From Clostridium omnivorum (GTDB lineage: Bacteria; Bacillota; Clostridia; Clostridiales; Clostridiaceae), in the NCBI RefSeq assembly GCF_026012015.1, contig NZ_BRXR01000001.1, forward strand, positions 1,272,001 to 1,336,000: DNA of 64,000 bases, read 5' to 3'. Made by a program: the position numbers and the translations under genes. Within the stretch, counting starts at the first letter, position 1; each line of letters begins with the position of its first letter. The notes below the pieces were generated by a model. The model ran no database searches. It was not told where the DNA came from and saw nothing but the letters and a program-made list of their open reading frames with translations. Below, piece after piece: positions 36,106 to 44,798 of the stretch.

Positions 36106-36420
36106 TTATATATGTCTTTCTATAACTTCTTTTAAGGCTTGCTTTGGTCTAAAACCTATTAAGCTATCTACTGGAACTCCATTTTTAAACACCATTATAG
36201 TTGGTATACTTGCAATTCTGTACTTTTGAGCTACCTGAGGGCTCTCGTCTACATTAACTTTAACAAATTTAACCTTGCTGCCTATTTCTGAATCTAATTC
36301 CTCCATAATTGGTGAAATCATCTTGCAAGGCCCACACCAAGGTGCCCAAAAATCAACTACCACTGGTGCTCCAGTACCATTAATTTCTTCTAAAAATGTG
36401 CTATCTGTTACTTCTTTCAT
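36106..36420 (-). CDS. trxA: Thioredoxin
   Basis: A 104-residue thioredoxin with FWAPWCGPCKM active site, the cis-Pro region IASIPTIMVFKNG and a C-terminal helix. It reduces protein disulfides in the cytoplasm, with the adjacent flavoprotein as the likely reductase. AAGGAGG precedes the ATG. A promoter and a possible operator lie about 100 bases upstream. Confidence 0.96.
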   Translation of the reverse strand: MKEVTDSTFLEEINGTGAPVVVDFWAPWCGPCKMISPIMEELDSEIGSKVKFVKVNVDESPQVAQKYRIASIPTIMVFKNGVPVDSLIGFRPKQALKEVIERHI

Positions 36421-36442
36421 TTGCTTTTCCTCCTTATTATCC

Positions 36443-36467
36443 GTGAAAGTCCATTTAAGACTTTTAC
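36443..36467 (-). repeat. Leader hairpin, copy C of a dispersed family
   Basis: GTAAAAGTC and GACTTTCAC pair on the minus strand around a TTAAATG loop, followed by GGATAAT. The same design is seen before PTS EIIA and citC. A five-codon frame starting at the loop ATG reads MDFHG then stop. Confidence 0.55.
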
Positions 36468-36500
36468 ATCCTTATCACTAAAACCAAGGATAAATATCAT

Positions 36501-36517
36501 ATACCCCTGGTAGGTAT
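36501..36517. promoter_or_regulatory. Possible CsoR/CstR-like operator before trxA
   Basis: ATACCCCTGGTAGGTAT is a 17-base inverted repeat with arms ATACC/GGTAT and a C-rich centre, resembling operators bound by CsoR-family repressors (including the persulfide sensor CstR). It lies just downstream of the trxA -10. No CsoR-like gene is in the window. Confidence 0.4.
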
Positions 36518-36531
36518 TTATCTATATATAG

Positions 36532-36560
36532 ATTTTATTCTATTTTTTCTATTAAGTCAA
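36532..36560 (-). promoter_or_regulatory. Promoter of trxA and its reductase gene
   Basis: TTGACT and TAAAAT separated by 17 bases on the minus strand. The leader to trxA would be about 100 bases and contains the inverted repeat and hairpin listed separately. Confidence 0.65.
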
Positions 36561-36628
36561 CAGCTAAGAACTATGAAATAATAATTATTATCTTATTATT
36601 TATTCATAAAGTCAATATATACTACTAT

Positions 36629-38287
36629 CTATTTTACCTTAAAACCTATAATTTTACAGCCCCTAGTTCCAACCACAAGCGTATCCTCAAAGGCTGCTGG
36701 TGTTCCTTCAACATTAGCACCTAATTCTATAGTGTCCATAACTTTTCCACTGATGCCTTCTATTAGCATAGCTTTTCCAGTAGAATCACATTGAACTATA
36801 TAGCTCTTATCTTCCTTTGAGTATAAGGCAACTGGTGAACTCCAGCAATAGTTATTTAATTTTAAGCTCCATACTTCTTTTCCTGTATTTTTATCTATGG
36901 CTACAAGAACCCCTCCATTTGAGGATGTATGTCTTGCTATATTAAAAATAACTAAATTTTTTATATCTCCTTTTCCAAGTACCGGAGTGGCTAAAGCTCC
37001 TCCGTTAGTTTCTTCGTTGTAGGAGCACATGTATTTATTTTCCCATAAAAGCTTTCCTGATGCTGCATCAAACTTTCTAACATAGCTAAAGCCATTTTGT
37101 CCTTGGTGATCTACTTCACAAGCAGTATAAAGATTTAGTTCAGAGTCCTGTTTTTCAAGTACAATAGTGCTGTCAGTATCATCTTTTACATTTGATGCCC
37201 ATAAAGGTTTTAAGTTTTTTAAATCAATACACTGGAGCATTCCGTCATTATCTGCAAAAAAGCCGTAGTTTTTATATATAGCTATGCTATTTTCTATCCC
37301 CCTTTTATCTTTTCCTGGAAAGCTGTATCTATACTTATCTAATTCAGGTTTAATTTCTACCTGTCCATTTTCATATTTAGTATTTAACTTACCAGAATAG
37401 ACCACACCGTTTTCTCCACAAATAAATAAGTAATCATTAATTCTATCCACAAGCGCTGTGGAATCAAAAGCTCCCCAATCTCTTCGTGCAAAATTGTCCC
37501 TGCCCTTAATTTCATATAGCTTTTTAAAATTAGTAAGACTGAAAATTCTGTAGGCAAAATCTACATAACTACTTCCACTTCTATCTATACCTTGTCCAAC
37601 ATAGAGAAGAGGTATTCCCCTTGGGTCTACTGTAAGGCTTCCTTTAATGGGGGCACCAATATTAAGCTTAGTTCTAGTTTCGCTCCCATCTTCTAAATCC
37701 AAAAAATACACATTTCCATCTAGGGTAGCATATATTACTTCTTTTAAATTTTCCTTTTTCTTTTTGTTTTCTTTAATATTCATATTTGCAATAGCAGTCT
37801 TATCCCACTTAACAATAGCTGGTTGTCCATTCCAACCTACTCCTGACCAAGTATCTATGGTTCCTATATCCTTTTTCCAGAGAATACTTAACTTGCCTTC
37901 TTTTACATCTACCTTTCCATAACTTCCACCATCCCTGTTGTTATCTCCTCTAAAACAAGTTACTCCTGGAAGCTCTGCATAACCTTCACTGGTAAAGCTA
38001 AAATCTGGCCTGTTCTTATTTATCTTATCTAAATCATAGGACATTCCATATGTTGATATATTTGCAGAGGTGTCAGCAGAAAAATTTATTACACTGTTAT
38101 TCATCAGCATATTTTTTCTTTTTGATTCCAGTGCAAATGCAGCTTGTATTCTTTCATAGGGATCTACAAAGCATGTCTCATTTCCCTTTGTCACTACATT
38201 TTTTGCCCTTTTGTTTTCAGGGCTTATGCCAGCAAATACCGGTATAATTAAAATACAAACTATTGCTTTTTTAATATTACTTTTCAA
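36629..38287 (-). CDS. Secreted PQQ-like beta-propeller protein
   Basis: About 552 residues with an N-terminal hydrophobic signal or anchor (about 8-21). It has repeated propeller blades: GNVYFLDLEDGSE, FAGTIDTWSG-like KDIGTIDTWSGVGWNGQPA, KFDAASGKLLWENKY, IDKNTGKEVWSLKLN and PVALYSKEDKSYI are the AxDxxTGxxxW-type blade motifs. Such proteins can be dehydrogenases or binding scaffolds; no PQQ-binding or catalytic set can be confirmed, so a binding role is more likely. The start is TTG, 7 bases after a run of eight G. No gene near it suggests a substrate. Confidence 0.8.
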   Translation of the reverse strand: MKSNIKKAIVCILIIPVFAGISPENKRAKNVVTKGNETCFVDPYERIQAAFALESKRKNMLMNNSVINFSADTSANISTYGMSYDLDKINKNRPDFSFTSEGYAELPGVTCFRGDNNRDGGSYGKVDVKEGKLSILWKKDIGTIDTWSGVGWNGQPAIVKWDKTAIANMNIKENKKKKENLKEVIYATLDGNVYFLDLEDGSETRTKLNIGAPIKGSLTVDPRGIPLLYVGQGIDRSGSSYVDFAYRIFSLTNFKKLYEIKGRDNFARRDWGAFDSTALVDRINDYLFICGENGVVYSGKLNTKYENGQVEIKPELDKYRYSFPGKDKRGIENSIAIYKNYGFFADNDGMLQCIDLKNLKPLWASNVKDDTDSTIVLEKQDSELNLYTACEVDHQGQNGFSYVRKFDAASGKLLWENKYMCSYNEETNGGALATPVLGKGDIKNLVIFNIARHTSSNGGVLVAIDKNTGKEVWSLKLNNYCWSSPVALYSKEDKSYIVQCDSTGKAMLIEGISGKVMDTIELGANVEGTPAAFEDTLVVGTRGCKIIGFKVK

Positions 38288-38294
38288 ACATATA

Positions 38295-38302
38295 CCCCCC
38301 CC
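38295..38302 (-). repeat. Poly-G tract forming the ribosome binding site
   Basis: Eight consecutive C on the plus strand (G on the transcript) lie 7 bases before the TTG start of the beta-propeller gene. Length changes here would alter the spacing or strength of the ribosome binding site. Confidence 0.6.
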
Positions 38303-38354
38303 TCATTGGTTCTAGAAGATGTATATGTTTGAAAATTAAATTTAATTACTAGTT

Positions 38355-39539
38355 TTATTTTCCAAGTGAACCTTCAAAAATTCCTTTAACTACTACTTCT
38401 CCCTTTTGTACCATAGTTCTTCCCTTGGCTATTACGTCAACTATATCTAAATTTTTATTAAGTACCACAATATCTCCATCTCTTCCACCTTCCAGCTTTC
38501 CTTTGTAACGCAGCACTAAATGATCTGCTACATTTGAAGTTACTGCTCTAAGAGCATCTTCAAGCTTTACTCCATCCTTAAGCACTGCATCTTTAAACTC
38601 TCTATATAAGGATTTTGTAGAGCCTATACCTAAGCCAACAAATTTTCTATCTTTATCGAATATTGGCAAGCTTCCTTGACCATCTGAAGAAAATTGAAGC
38701 TGTTCTACAGGAATTCCTCTATCCAGCATAATCTTAAGTCCTGTACTTGCCTTCACCTCATCTTCTTCAAGAAAGTCAGGATCTGAGCTGGTAGTTAAAT
38801 CAATAATGCCGCCCATTCTTGCATATTCATATCCTGCTTCAAATACTCTCCTGCTCCTATTAATATGAGTAGGCATCAGCTGTTCAATTGGTATTTCAGT
38901 TTCTCTAACCAATCTTACTAGATAATCTAGCTTTTGAGGTCCATCTCCTAAATGAACATGGACAATGCCACACTTTCCTGCAATAAGCCCGCCAACTCTT
39001 GCTTCTGCAGCTACCTTTATAAATTCTTCATAGGTAGGTTGTGAAGAACGATGATCCGAAAGAGCTACTTCACCAACTCCAATTACCTTGTCTATTAGAA
39101 TAATATCCGATCTTGGGCTGCCTGTAATGGTCTTTACAGGTATTTCATAAGAACCTGTATATATATATGTACTTATTCCTTCTATCTCTAATGCTCTTGC
39201 CTTAGCTAATAATCCTTCCATGTTTCTGCATACACTATCCGTTCCTAAACAGCCTACAACAGTAGTAATACCGCCAGCTACTATATCCGATAGCTGAATT
39301 TCAGGAGTTCTAGTATGAAAACCGCCTTCACCGCCACCGCCATTAAGATGTACATGACAATCGATAAAACCTGGAACAACGTATTTACCTTCAGCATCTA
39401 TAACATTTACCTCTCCAAAGTTTTGTGGTATATCAACATTATCGTATATGCCTTCAATTCTAGTTCCAGCTAAAATAACATCCTTTTTGCCTAAATAACC
39501 CGGTGCATAAACTTCTCCATTTTTTATAATTGTAATCAT
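38355..39539 (-). CDS. iadA: Isoaspartyl dipeptidase
   Basis: Cleaves beta-aspartyl dipeptides arising from damaged proteins. An amidohydrolase of 394 residues: the metal ligands appear in GFIDCHVHLNGGGGEGG, VGEVALSDHRSSQ, IVHVHLGDG and FSSDGQGS, and DGDIVVLNKNLDI closes the protein. ATG at 39539 is used because AAAGGAG lies upstream; the longer frame to 39596 runs through a leader repeat. Located between the propeller and TPR genes, apparently alone. Confidence 0.93.
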   Translation of the reverse strand: MITIIKNGEVYAPGYLGKKDVILAGTRIEGIYDNVDIPQNFGEVNVIDAEGKYVVPGFIDCHVHLNGGGGEGGFHTRTPEIQLSDIVAGGITTVVGCLGTDSVCRNMEGLLAKARALEIEGISTYIYTGSYEIPVKTITGSPRSDIILIDKVIGVGEVALSDHRSSQPTYEEFIKVAAEARVGGLIAGKCGIVHVHLGDGPQKLDYLVRLVRETEIPIEQLMPTHINRSRRVFEAGYEYARMGGIIDLTTSSDPDFLEEDEVKASTGLKIMLDRGIPVEQLQFSSDGQGSLPIFDKDRKFVGLGIGSTKSLYREFKDAVLKDGVKLEDALRAVTSNVADHLVLRYKGKLEGGRDGDIVVLNKNLDIVDVIAKGRTMVQKGEVVVKGIFEGSLGK

Positions 39540-39706
39540 ATGCTTTTTTCTCCTTTCAGTGGAAAATACAGGGTAGACTACCTTATCGAATCCCATACGC
39601 AGTCTACCAGTGAAAGTCTATTACAATTAAATTTTTCCCTTTTTAGTGTTTTTTCATTCTATAAACTTATTGTTATTAAGTTTTTATATATGCTTGCGCA
39701 TAAAAA

Positions 39707-39730
39707 AGAACCATGCATATACATGGTTCT
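39707..39730 (-). terminator. Terminator of the TPR gene
   Basis: Arms AGAACCATG and CATGGTTCT with a T6 tail on the minus strand. The hairpin begins at the stop codon. Confidence 0.85.
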
Positions 39731-41018
39731 ACTTTGAAATTATATCTTTAATTATTGTGTTATTATACATTGAATTTGGATATGTATTAACTAGTGTTTC
39801 TGCATAGGCTTTAGCCTTGTTCATATCTACATTTTTGTTTAACAAAGCCAGCTTGTAAAGCACCGTTTCTGCATAATCTCCCTTAGAAAATTTGCTATTA
39901 TACTCGCTATAATATTTGAGAGCATTTTCAATATCCTCAAGGTTTTCATATGAAGCAGCCAGCATATAAATGATATGAGGATTTAGATAGCTTCCTCCCC
40001 CTACACTATAAGCTTTTAGTAAGTAATCTTTGCTTTTGCTATAATCCTTTGAGCTTAAAGCTTTTGAACCTGTGCCATAAAAATACTCAGTTCCATCACT
40101 AACAAGTATTTCTCTTGCCTTAGCAATCATAGTCTTATCATTTATTGATAAATTTTTATCCTGCCACTTTGAAACTAAATCATATAATGCATCATAGTTT
40201 TTTGCTTCAATTTGTTTTTTAACATCCTCGCTTGGAAATTTTTCAGCTGCCTGCTTTTGAATTTCTCCATTCTTAGTTTCTTGCTTTTGTGGCTGCTGCA
40301 CCTCAGTGTTTTGCTGCTGTATTTCATTTTTAGCTGCTGCATTATTATTTGTGGAGCCCTGCTTATTATTTTGAGCTATTTTGGGTTTACTAATGTAGCT
40401 TAAGAATCCGTAATTTTTATATGCCTTTGTCTTAATGGTAATAATAGAAAATATTGCAATACATAATACAGCTACTAAAACACTGATAGCTTTAAAGTTA
40501 CGCTGCTTTTTAACTATCCCGTAATCTATAAGCATTTTTCTGTATTCTTTTGCTTCAACATTATTTACATCCAGCTTAAGAACCTTGCTTATACATGCTG
40601 AAGCTGCACTATATTCACCAAGCTTTATATAGCATAATGCCATATAGTTATTCACATTTATACAGTTAAAATCACTTTCGTCACACACTTTCAACAGATT
40701 AAGTGCTTCTCTCATTTTTAATTCTTTTATTAGTACCAATGCATCATAGTATAGCTTTCTTCTTTTTTCATCCTTTAAACTATCTTCATAGTACTTTTTT
40801 GAAACTAAATCATTGTTAATTTGACCGTTCATTTTCCACAAAGATTGAGCATTATCAAGCTCTCCCTTTAAGTAAAAAAGAAGCCCCTTTAGATTAATTG
40901 CGGAAGTATTTTTAATATTTTCTGAAATACTTAGTTCGCATAATTTTAATGCTTTATCTAGTTTTCCATCATTATAATAATCTAGTGCCTTTTTATATTG
41001 CTTTGTAGATTTATTCAT
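39729..41018 (-). CDS. TPR-repeat membrane protein
   Basis: A 429-residue protein with cytoplasmic TPRs at the N-terminus (YKKALDYYNDGKLDKALKLC, LGEYSAASACISKVLKLD) and one membrane helix at about 177-196. A Gln/Asn-rich linker follows, then more TPR-like repeats outside (YSKSKDYLLKAYSVGG, IENALKYYSEYNSKF, AKAYAETLVNTYPNS). TPRs mediate protein contacts; the partner is unknown. It is monocistronic with a terminator at its stop. The next genes upstream are the ECF sigma pair, but no direct link is visible. Confidence 0.8.
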   Translation of the reverse strand: MNKSTKQYKKALDYYNDGKLDKALKLCELSISENIKNTSAINLKGLLFYLKGELDNAQSLWKMNGQINNDLVSKKYYEDSLKDEKRRKLYYDALVLIKELKMREALNLLKVCDESDFNCINVNNYMALCYIKLGEYSAASACISKVLKLDVNNVEAKEYRKMLIDYGIVKKQRNFKAISVLVAVLCIAIFSIITIKTKAYKNYGFLSYISKPKIAQNNKQGSTNNNAAAKNEIQQQNTEVQQPQKQETKNGEIQKQAAEKFPSEDVKKQIEAKNYDALYDLVSKWQDKNLSINDKTMIAKAREILVSDGTEYFYGTGSKALSSKDYSKSKDYLLKAYSVGGGSYLNPHIIYMLAASYENLEDIENALKYYSEYNSKFSKGDYAETVLYKLALLNKNVDMNKAKAYAETLVNTYPNSMYNNTIIKDIISK

Positions 41019-41120
41019 TTAATCACCTTTGTACAATAAGATAACATTTGCGCTATGTAATCCTATATTAATGGTTTTATTATATACTATAAAGCTACAT
41101 AATAAAACCAATTTAGCTAA

Positions 41121-41150
41121 AAAACCTCAAGAGCTTAACTCCTGAGGCTT
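41121..41150 (-). terminator. Terminator of the sigma/anti-sigma operon
   Basis: Arms CCTCAGGAG and CTCTTGAGG (one G-U pair) with a T6 tail on the minus strand, 17 bases after the anti-sigma stop. Confidence 0.85.
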
Positions 41151-41167
41151 TAATTATTAGATTAATT

Positions 41168-42244
41168 TTACTGTGCAGCTTCAACATACTGTTTTAAATC
41201 TGCATAAGGAAATGGAATTGTTCTATTTTCCCTATGGGACTTAGTTAAATTTGCATCCTCATATACATTTACTTCTACATCTAATTCGTTGTTTCTTATA
41301 GCTGTGACCTTTGTTATTTCAACCTTATTACCCTGACTTAAATCTATTTTTCTTTCCACATCTGCATTTACAAGCTTGCCTGTATTGGCATTCATTAAGT
41401 AGAGAGCTCCACCTCTTGTTACTGTTCCATAACCAAATCCCACAATAGTAAGGAAGTTATTGTCATCTACCCACTTTACATACTTAGGAGTATTTTGCTG
41501 TCCCTTTTGTACATCTTGAACTATTTCAAAGGTCCATCTTCCTCCTGTGGTCAAATCCTTTATAAACAGCTTTGCTATACCTTCTTCCTGAGCAGCGTTA
41601 CCTTTTCCTTCTACAGTTGCTTCAAAGTTTTTACTTGGTGAAACCTCCATAGGTGTATTAAATGTAGGTTCTACAGTCTTTTGAAGCACTGTCTTTTTAA
41701 AGCTTGGAGCATTTTTATCCTCTGGTATCACTATATTTGACTTTTTACTTTCAGAATTTTTAGGTGCAGCGCTGTCCTCTGAAATCATTAAACTTTGTTC
41801 ATCCTTTTGCTTAGCTGTATCTTCTTTAGCTGTACCTGTTGCATTTGATGCTGTGCTCATCTTCATCTGAGTTGAAGCAAGGTCTTTTTTAGCACTTCCC
41901 CCTAAAAGATATGGGACAATAAAGCTTGTAGCTATGATTAGCACAGCAGCAGCGGCATATAGGCCTGAATATCTCTTTATATGATAGTTAAGCTTTTTCA
42001 GAGGATTCTTACCATATCTGTTTTTGTCAATGTTTTTCATAATATCCCCCCTCGAACTACTAAAATATATTCCTTCAGTTGATAAACTACTTTTAAAGGT
42101 ATTTTCTACTTCCATTTCCTTTTCGTATATTTTTCTGCAGTGCTCACATTTGGCAATGTGCTCTAGCATAGCATTCTTTAAATCATAAGATATATTATCT
42201 TCAATTAAATCCATTAATCTCTTTTCAAATACCTGGCAGTTCAT
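41168..42244 (-). CDS. Zinc-finger anti-sigma factor with extracytoplasmic domain
   Basis: About 358 residues. The N-terminal zf-HC2-type anti-sigma domain (LEHIAKCEHCRKIY at about 27-40: HxxxCxxC) should bind the sigma factor made just upstream. One membrane helix follows at about 92-112 (YAAAAVLIIATSFIVPYLL), then a Ser/Lys-rich linker and an outer domain (from about 230, AKLFIKDLTTGGRWTFEIV) resembling DUF4652. The ATG overlaps the sigma stop (TAATG), a classic translational coupling. The signal sensed is unknown. A longer GTG start would overlap further. Confidence 0.87.
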   Translation of the reverse strand: MNCQVFEKRLMDLIEDNISYDLKNAMLEHIAKCEHCRKIYEKEMEVENTFKSSLSTEGIYFSSSRGDIMKNIDKNRYGKNPLKKLNYHIKRYSGLYAAAAVLIIATSFIVPYLLGGSAKKDLASTQMKMSTASNATGTAKEDTAKQKDEQSLMISEDSAAPKNSESKKSNIVIPEDKNAPSFKKTVLQKTVEPTFNTPMEVSPSKNFEATVEGKGNAAQEEGIAKLFIKDLTTGGRWTFEIVQDVQKGQQNTPKYVKWVDDNNFLTIVGFGYGTVTRGGALYLMNANTGKLVNADVERKIDLSQGNKVEITKVTAIRNNELDVEVNVYEDANLTKSHRENRTIPFPYADLKQYVEAAQ

Positions 42245-42798
42245 TATCTGCACCCCTTTTCCCTTATAAGACTAAATTCTTTAAATTTATCCCTGGTTTT
42301 ATAATACCTTCGCTTTACTGCAGCTTCGCTCATATTTAATATTTCAGCTATATCTGTAAAAGTGACACAGCTCCCTGAATACCTTAATATTATTATTTGC
42401 TTATCTATATCGTTTAAATCTTTAATAAAGCTTTCAACTAACTTTTTTGTTTCCTTATATTCAGCTGACTGCTCTGGAGATATGTCCCTTGATGCAACAT
42501 CCCTCACATCCTCCATGTTTGCCTCATACACTCTTTTATATTTTCTTATATAATCGATGCATTTATTCCTAGCTATTTGATATAACCAGTTCGAAAACTT
42601 ATATTGATCCTTATAAGTATAAAGTTTGTTATATACAGTTATAAATACTTCTTGAGTTATATCCTCAGCAGCCTCTTTATCTTTAAGCATGTTATATATA
42701 AATCTAAGGATAACTAGTTCATATTTATTTACTAATATATTAAAACTATCTATATTACCATTTAAAACCTCATTTACTAATTTTAAATCCTCATCCAC
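42244..42798 (-). CDS. ECF-type RNA polymerase sigma factor
   Basis: 184 residues. Region 2 is clear: NYMLKD-like YNMLKDKEAAEDITQEVFI and FSNWLYQIARNKCIDYIRK. Region 4 follows: QIIILRYSGSCVTFTDIAEIL and AAVKRRYYKTRDKFKE (helix-turn-helix). It is encoded with its anti-sigma factor, so release after an envelope signal is the likely mode. The GTG start has GAGGGG 9 bases upstream. The target promoters cannot be read from the window. Confidence 0.93.
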   Translation of the reverse strand: MDEDLKLVNEVLNGNIDSFNILVNKYELVILRFIYNMLKDKEAAEDITQEVFITVYNKLYTYKDQYKFSNWLYQIARNKCIDYIRKYKRVYEANMEDVRDVASRDISPEQSAEYKETKKLVESFIKDLNDIDKQIIILRYSGSCVTFTDIAEILNMSEAAVKRRYYKTRDKFKEFSLIREKGCR

Positions 42799-42899
42799 AA
42801 TTATCCGCCCCTCATGCTTTTTATATAATTATATACGAAAATGGTTTTATAAAGTTACCTCATTTTATCAAAAATGTCACGGGACGTTATAAAAAAAAT

Positions 42900-42926
42900 A
42901 AAAGTGCCAAAATTCTTGGCACTTTT
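42900..42926 (-). terminator. Terminator of ptsI
   Basis: Arms AAAAGTGCCAA and TTGGCACTTTT with a T-rich tail on the minus strand, 10 bases after the ptsI stop. Confidence 0.88.
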
Positions 42927-42936
42927 ACATAATTTA

Positions 42937-44553
42937 TTAGCTATTCATTATTATTTGCTTAGCTTTTAATATGGAGGAGGCACTCATAGAAAATTCATCC
43001 AAACCATACTCTAATAAGGTTTCTATAGCAGCTTCATCTCCAGCCATTTCTCCACACATTCCACACCATTTACCTTCTTTGTGAGCAGCTTCTATTGTCA
43101 TCTTTATAAGTCTTAAAACTGCAGGGTGCATTGGATTATATAAATAAGATACCTTCTCATTCATTCTGTCTGCAGCTAATGTATATTGTATTAAGTCATT
43201 AGTTCCTATACTAAAGAAGTCTACATGCTTTGCAAATTCATCAGCCATAACAGCAGCAGCTGGTATTTCAACCATTATACCTACTTCAAGCTTTTCATTA
43301 AAGTTCTTTCCTTCTGCTCTTAGTTCATCCATACATTCCTTAAGTACTTCCTTAGCAGCAAAGAATTCTTCTAAGGAAGATATCATTGGAAACATTATTT
43401 TTAAATTTCCAAAAGCTGAAGCTCTTAGCAGTGCTCTAAGCTGAACCTTGAAAATATCCTTTCTATCAAGACAAAGTCTTATGGCTCTATATCCTAAGAA
43501 TGGATTCATTTCCTCCGGCATTGGAAGGTATTCTAGTTTTTTATCTCCACCAATATCTAGAGTTCTTATAACAACAGCTCTGCCTTCCATTTTCTCTGCA
43601 GCATATTTGTAAGCCTCAAATTGTTCTTCTTCTGTAGGCATCTGTTCCCTGTCCATATATAAGAATTCTGTTCTAAATAATCCTACTGCTTCTCCACCAT
43701 TTTCAAGTACTTTATGTACTTCTTCTGGAGTTCCTATATTTCCAGCTACTTCAACTTTCTTACCAGCTTTAGTAACTGTCTTAACACTAACAAGCTTCTT
43801 AAGCTCTTCTTTTTCCTTTTTATATTGTAACTGCTTGTATTCATACTTCTGAATAGTTTCTTCATCAGGGTTTATTATAACTACTCCCTCAACTCCATCA
43901 ACTATTACAGTATCTCCATTCTTAACTGAGGATGTGATATCTCCCATACCAACAACTGCTGGTATTTCAAGGCTTCTAGCCATTATTGCACTATGAGAAG
44001 TTCTTCCTCCTATATTTGTTAAAAAAGCTATTACCTTTTCTTTATCAAGTTCAGCAGTGTCAGAAGGGGTAAGATCATGTGCAACTACTATTGTATTATT
44101 CTCAAACACTTGAGCTCCACTTGTGGATTTTCCTAAAAGGTTTGCAATTATTCTATTAGCAACATCTTTTACGTCTGCAGCTCTTTCTCTCATATATTCA
44201 TCATCCATGGATTCGAAAATCCCAAGATACATTTCTGAAACTTCACTTACTGCCTTTTCTGAATTAACCATATTCATTTCTATATTGCTTTCAATAGCAC
44301 CAACAAACTCTGGATCATCCAAAAGCATCATGTGGCTTTCAAAAACTTCGGCCTTGTCAGCTCCCATTTCTCTTTCTGTTTTTTCCTTTATCTTAAGAAT
44401 TTGCTCTTTTGAAAGCTCAAGTGACTTGCTAAATCTTGCCTTTTCCTCGTCTAGATTGGTTATGTTCTTTTCCTCTATTATAACTTCCTCATGCAATTTA
44501 AGTACAACCTTACCTATAGCATATCCTTTTGAAGCAGCAATCCCTTTTTTCAT
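42937..44553 (-). CDS. ptsI: PTS enzyme I (phosphoenolpyruvate-protein phosphotransferase)
   Basis: Transfers phosphate from PEP to HPr, the first step of all PTS sugar uptake. The 538-residue protein is slightly short but complete: the active-site His region GGRTSHSAIMARSLEIPAVVG (part quoted) is present, and the PEP-binding barrel has FRTEFLYMDRE, IRTLDIGGDK, MVEIPAAAVMADEF, FSIGTNDLIQYT and CGEMAG with Cys. CGGAGG precedes the ATG. It is monocistronic; its upstream region has a near-consensus sigma-54 promoter instead of a plain sigma-A one. No ptsH gene lies next to it. Confidence 0.96.
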   Translation of the reverse strand: MKKGIAASKGYAIGKVVLKLHEEVIIEEKNITNLDEEKARFSKSLELSKEQILKIKEKTEREMGADKAEVFESHMMLLDDPEFVGAIESNIEMNMVNSEKAVSEVSEMYLGIFESMDDEYMRERAADVKDVANRIIANLLGKSTSGAQVFENNTIVVAHDLTPSDTAELDKEKVIAFLTNIGGRTSHSAIMARSLEIPAVVGMGDITSSVKNGDTVIVDGVEGVVIINPDEETIQKYEYKQLQYKKEKEELKKLVSVKTVTKAGKKVEVAGNIGTPEEVHKVLENGGEAVGLFRTEFLYMDREQMPTEEEQFEAYKYAAEKMEGRAVVIRTLDIGGDKKLEYLPMPEEMNPFLGYRAIRLCLDRKDIFKVQLRALLRASAFGNLKIMFPMISSLEEFFAAKEVLKECMDELRAEGKNFNEKLEVGIMVEIPAAAVMADEFAKHVDFFSIGTNDLIQYTLAADRMNEKVSYLYNPMHPAVLRLIKMTIEAAHKEGKWCGMCGEMAGDEAAIETLLEYGLDEFSMSASSILKAKQIIMNS

Positions 44554-44625
44554 AATATTTCCTCCGATGAATCAATCTTTATTTATTTTGTTTATAATTT
44601 TTATTTATATACATTAATATATCTA

Positions 44626-44640
44626 GCAAAATCCGTGCCA
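44626..44640 (-). promoter_or_regulatory. Sigma-54 (-24/-12) promoter of ptsI
   Basis: On the minus strand TGGCAC and TTGC are separated by 5 bases and flanked as TTGGCACG...TTGCT, a near-perfect match to the RpoN consensus. The predicted start is near 44614, giving a leader of about 60 bases to the ptsI ATG. Confidence 0.88.
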
Positions 44641-44679
44641 AATTTATTTTGACTATTTAACCTATTTTTTAATATATGG

Positions 44680-44696
44680 CTGATAAATTTTATCAA
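44680..44696. promoter_or_regulatory. Activator site 1 (TGATA/TATCA palindrome)
   Basis: CTGATAAATTTTATCAA, one mismatch from TTGATA-N5-TATCAA. Centred about 74 bases before the predicted ptsI start. Confidence 0.55.
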
Positions 44697-44714
44697 TCAC
44701 ATTTTTATATTTTT

Positions 44715-44726
44715 TTGATATATCAA
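44715..44726. promoter_or_regulatory. Activator site 2 (TTGATATATCAA)
   Basis: The same half-sites with no spacer. It may be a degenerate or different-spacing site. Confidence 0.4.
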
Positions 44727-44731
44727 ATATA

Positions 44732-44760
44732 TTGTAGACTTTCTAATAGGTTTGTACTAA
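44732..44760 (+). promoter_or_regulatory. Candidate promoter of the HPr-domain activator gene
   Basis: TTGTAG and TACTAA separated by 17 bases. Transcription would start within or next to palindromes 3 and 4, which would allow autoregulation. Confidence 0.35.
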
Positions 44761-44767
44761 AATTAAT

Positions 44768-44784
44768 TTGATAGTTTTTATCAA
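44768..44784. promoter_or_regulatory. Activator site 3 (TTGATA-N5-TATCAA)
   Basis: Perfect palindrome with a gtttt spacer. The 18-base word including the next G is repeated exactly 31 bases downstream as site 4. Confidence 0.65.
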
Positions 44785-44798
44785 GCACAAACAGCAAA

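Noticed and set aside
39570-39625. Inverted repeat with ATCGAATCCC resembling a tRNA T-loop
   Set aside because: No acceptor stem, anticodon arm or CCA end; better explained as part of the leader repeat before iadA.
44123-44617. Plus-strand open frame of 164 codons
   Set aside because: Antisense shadow of ptsI that also crosses its promoter.
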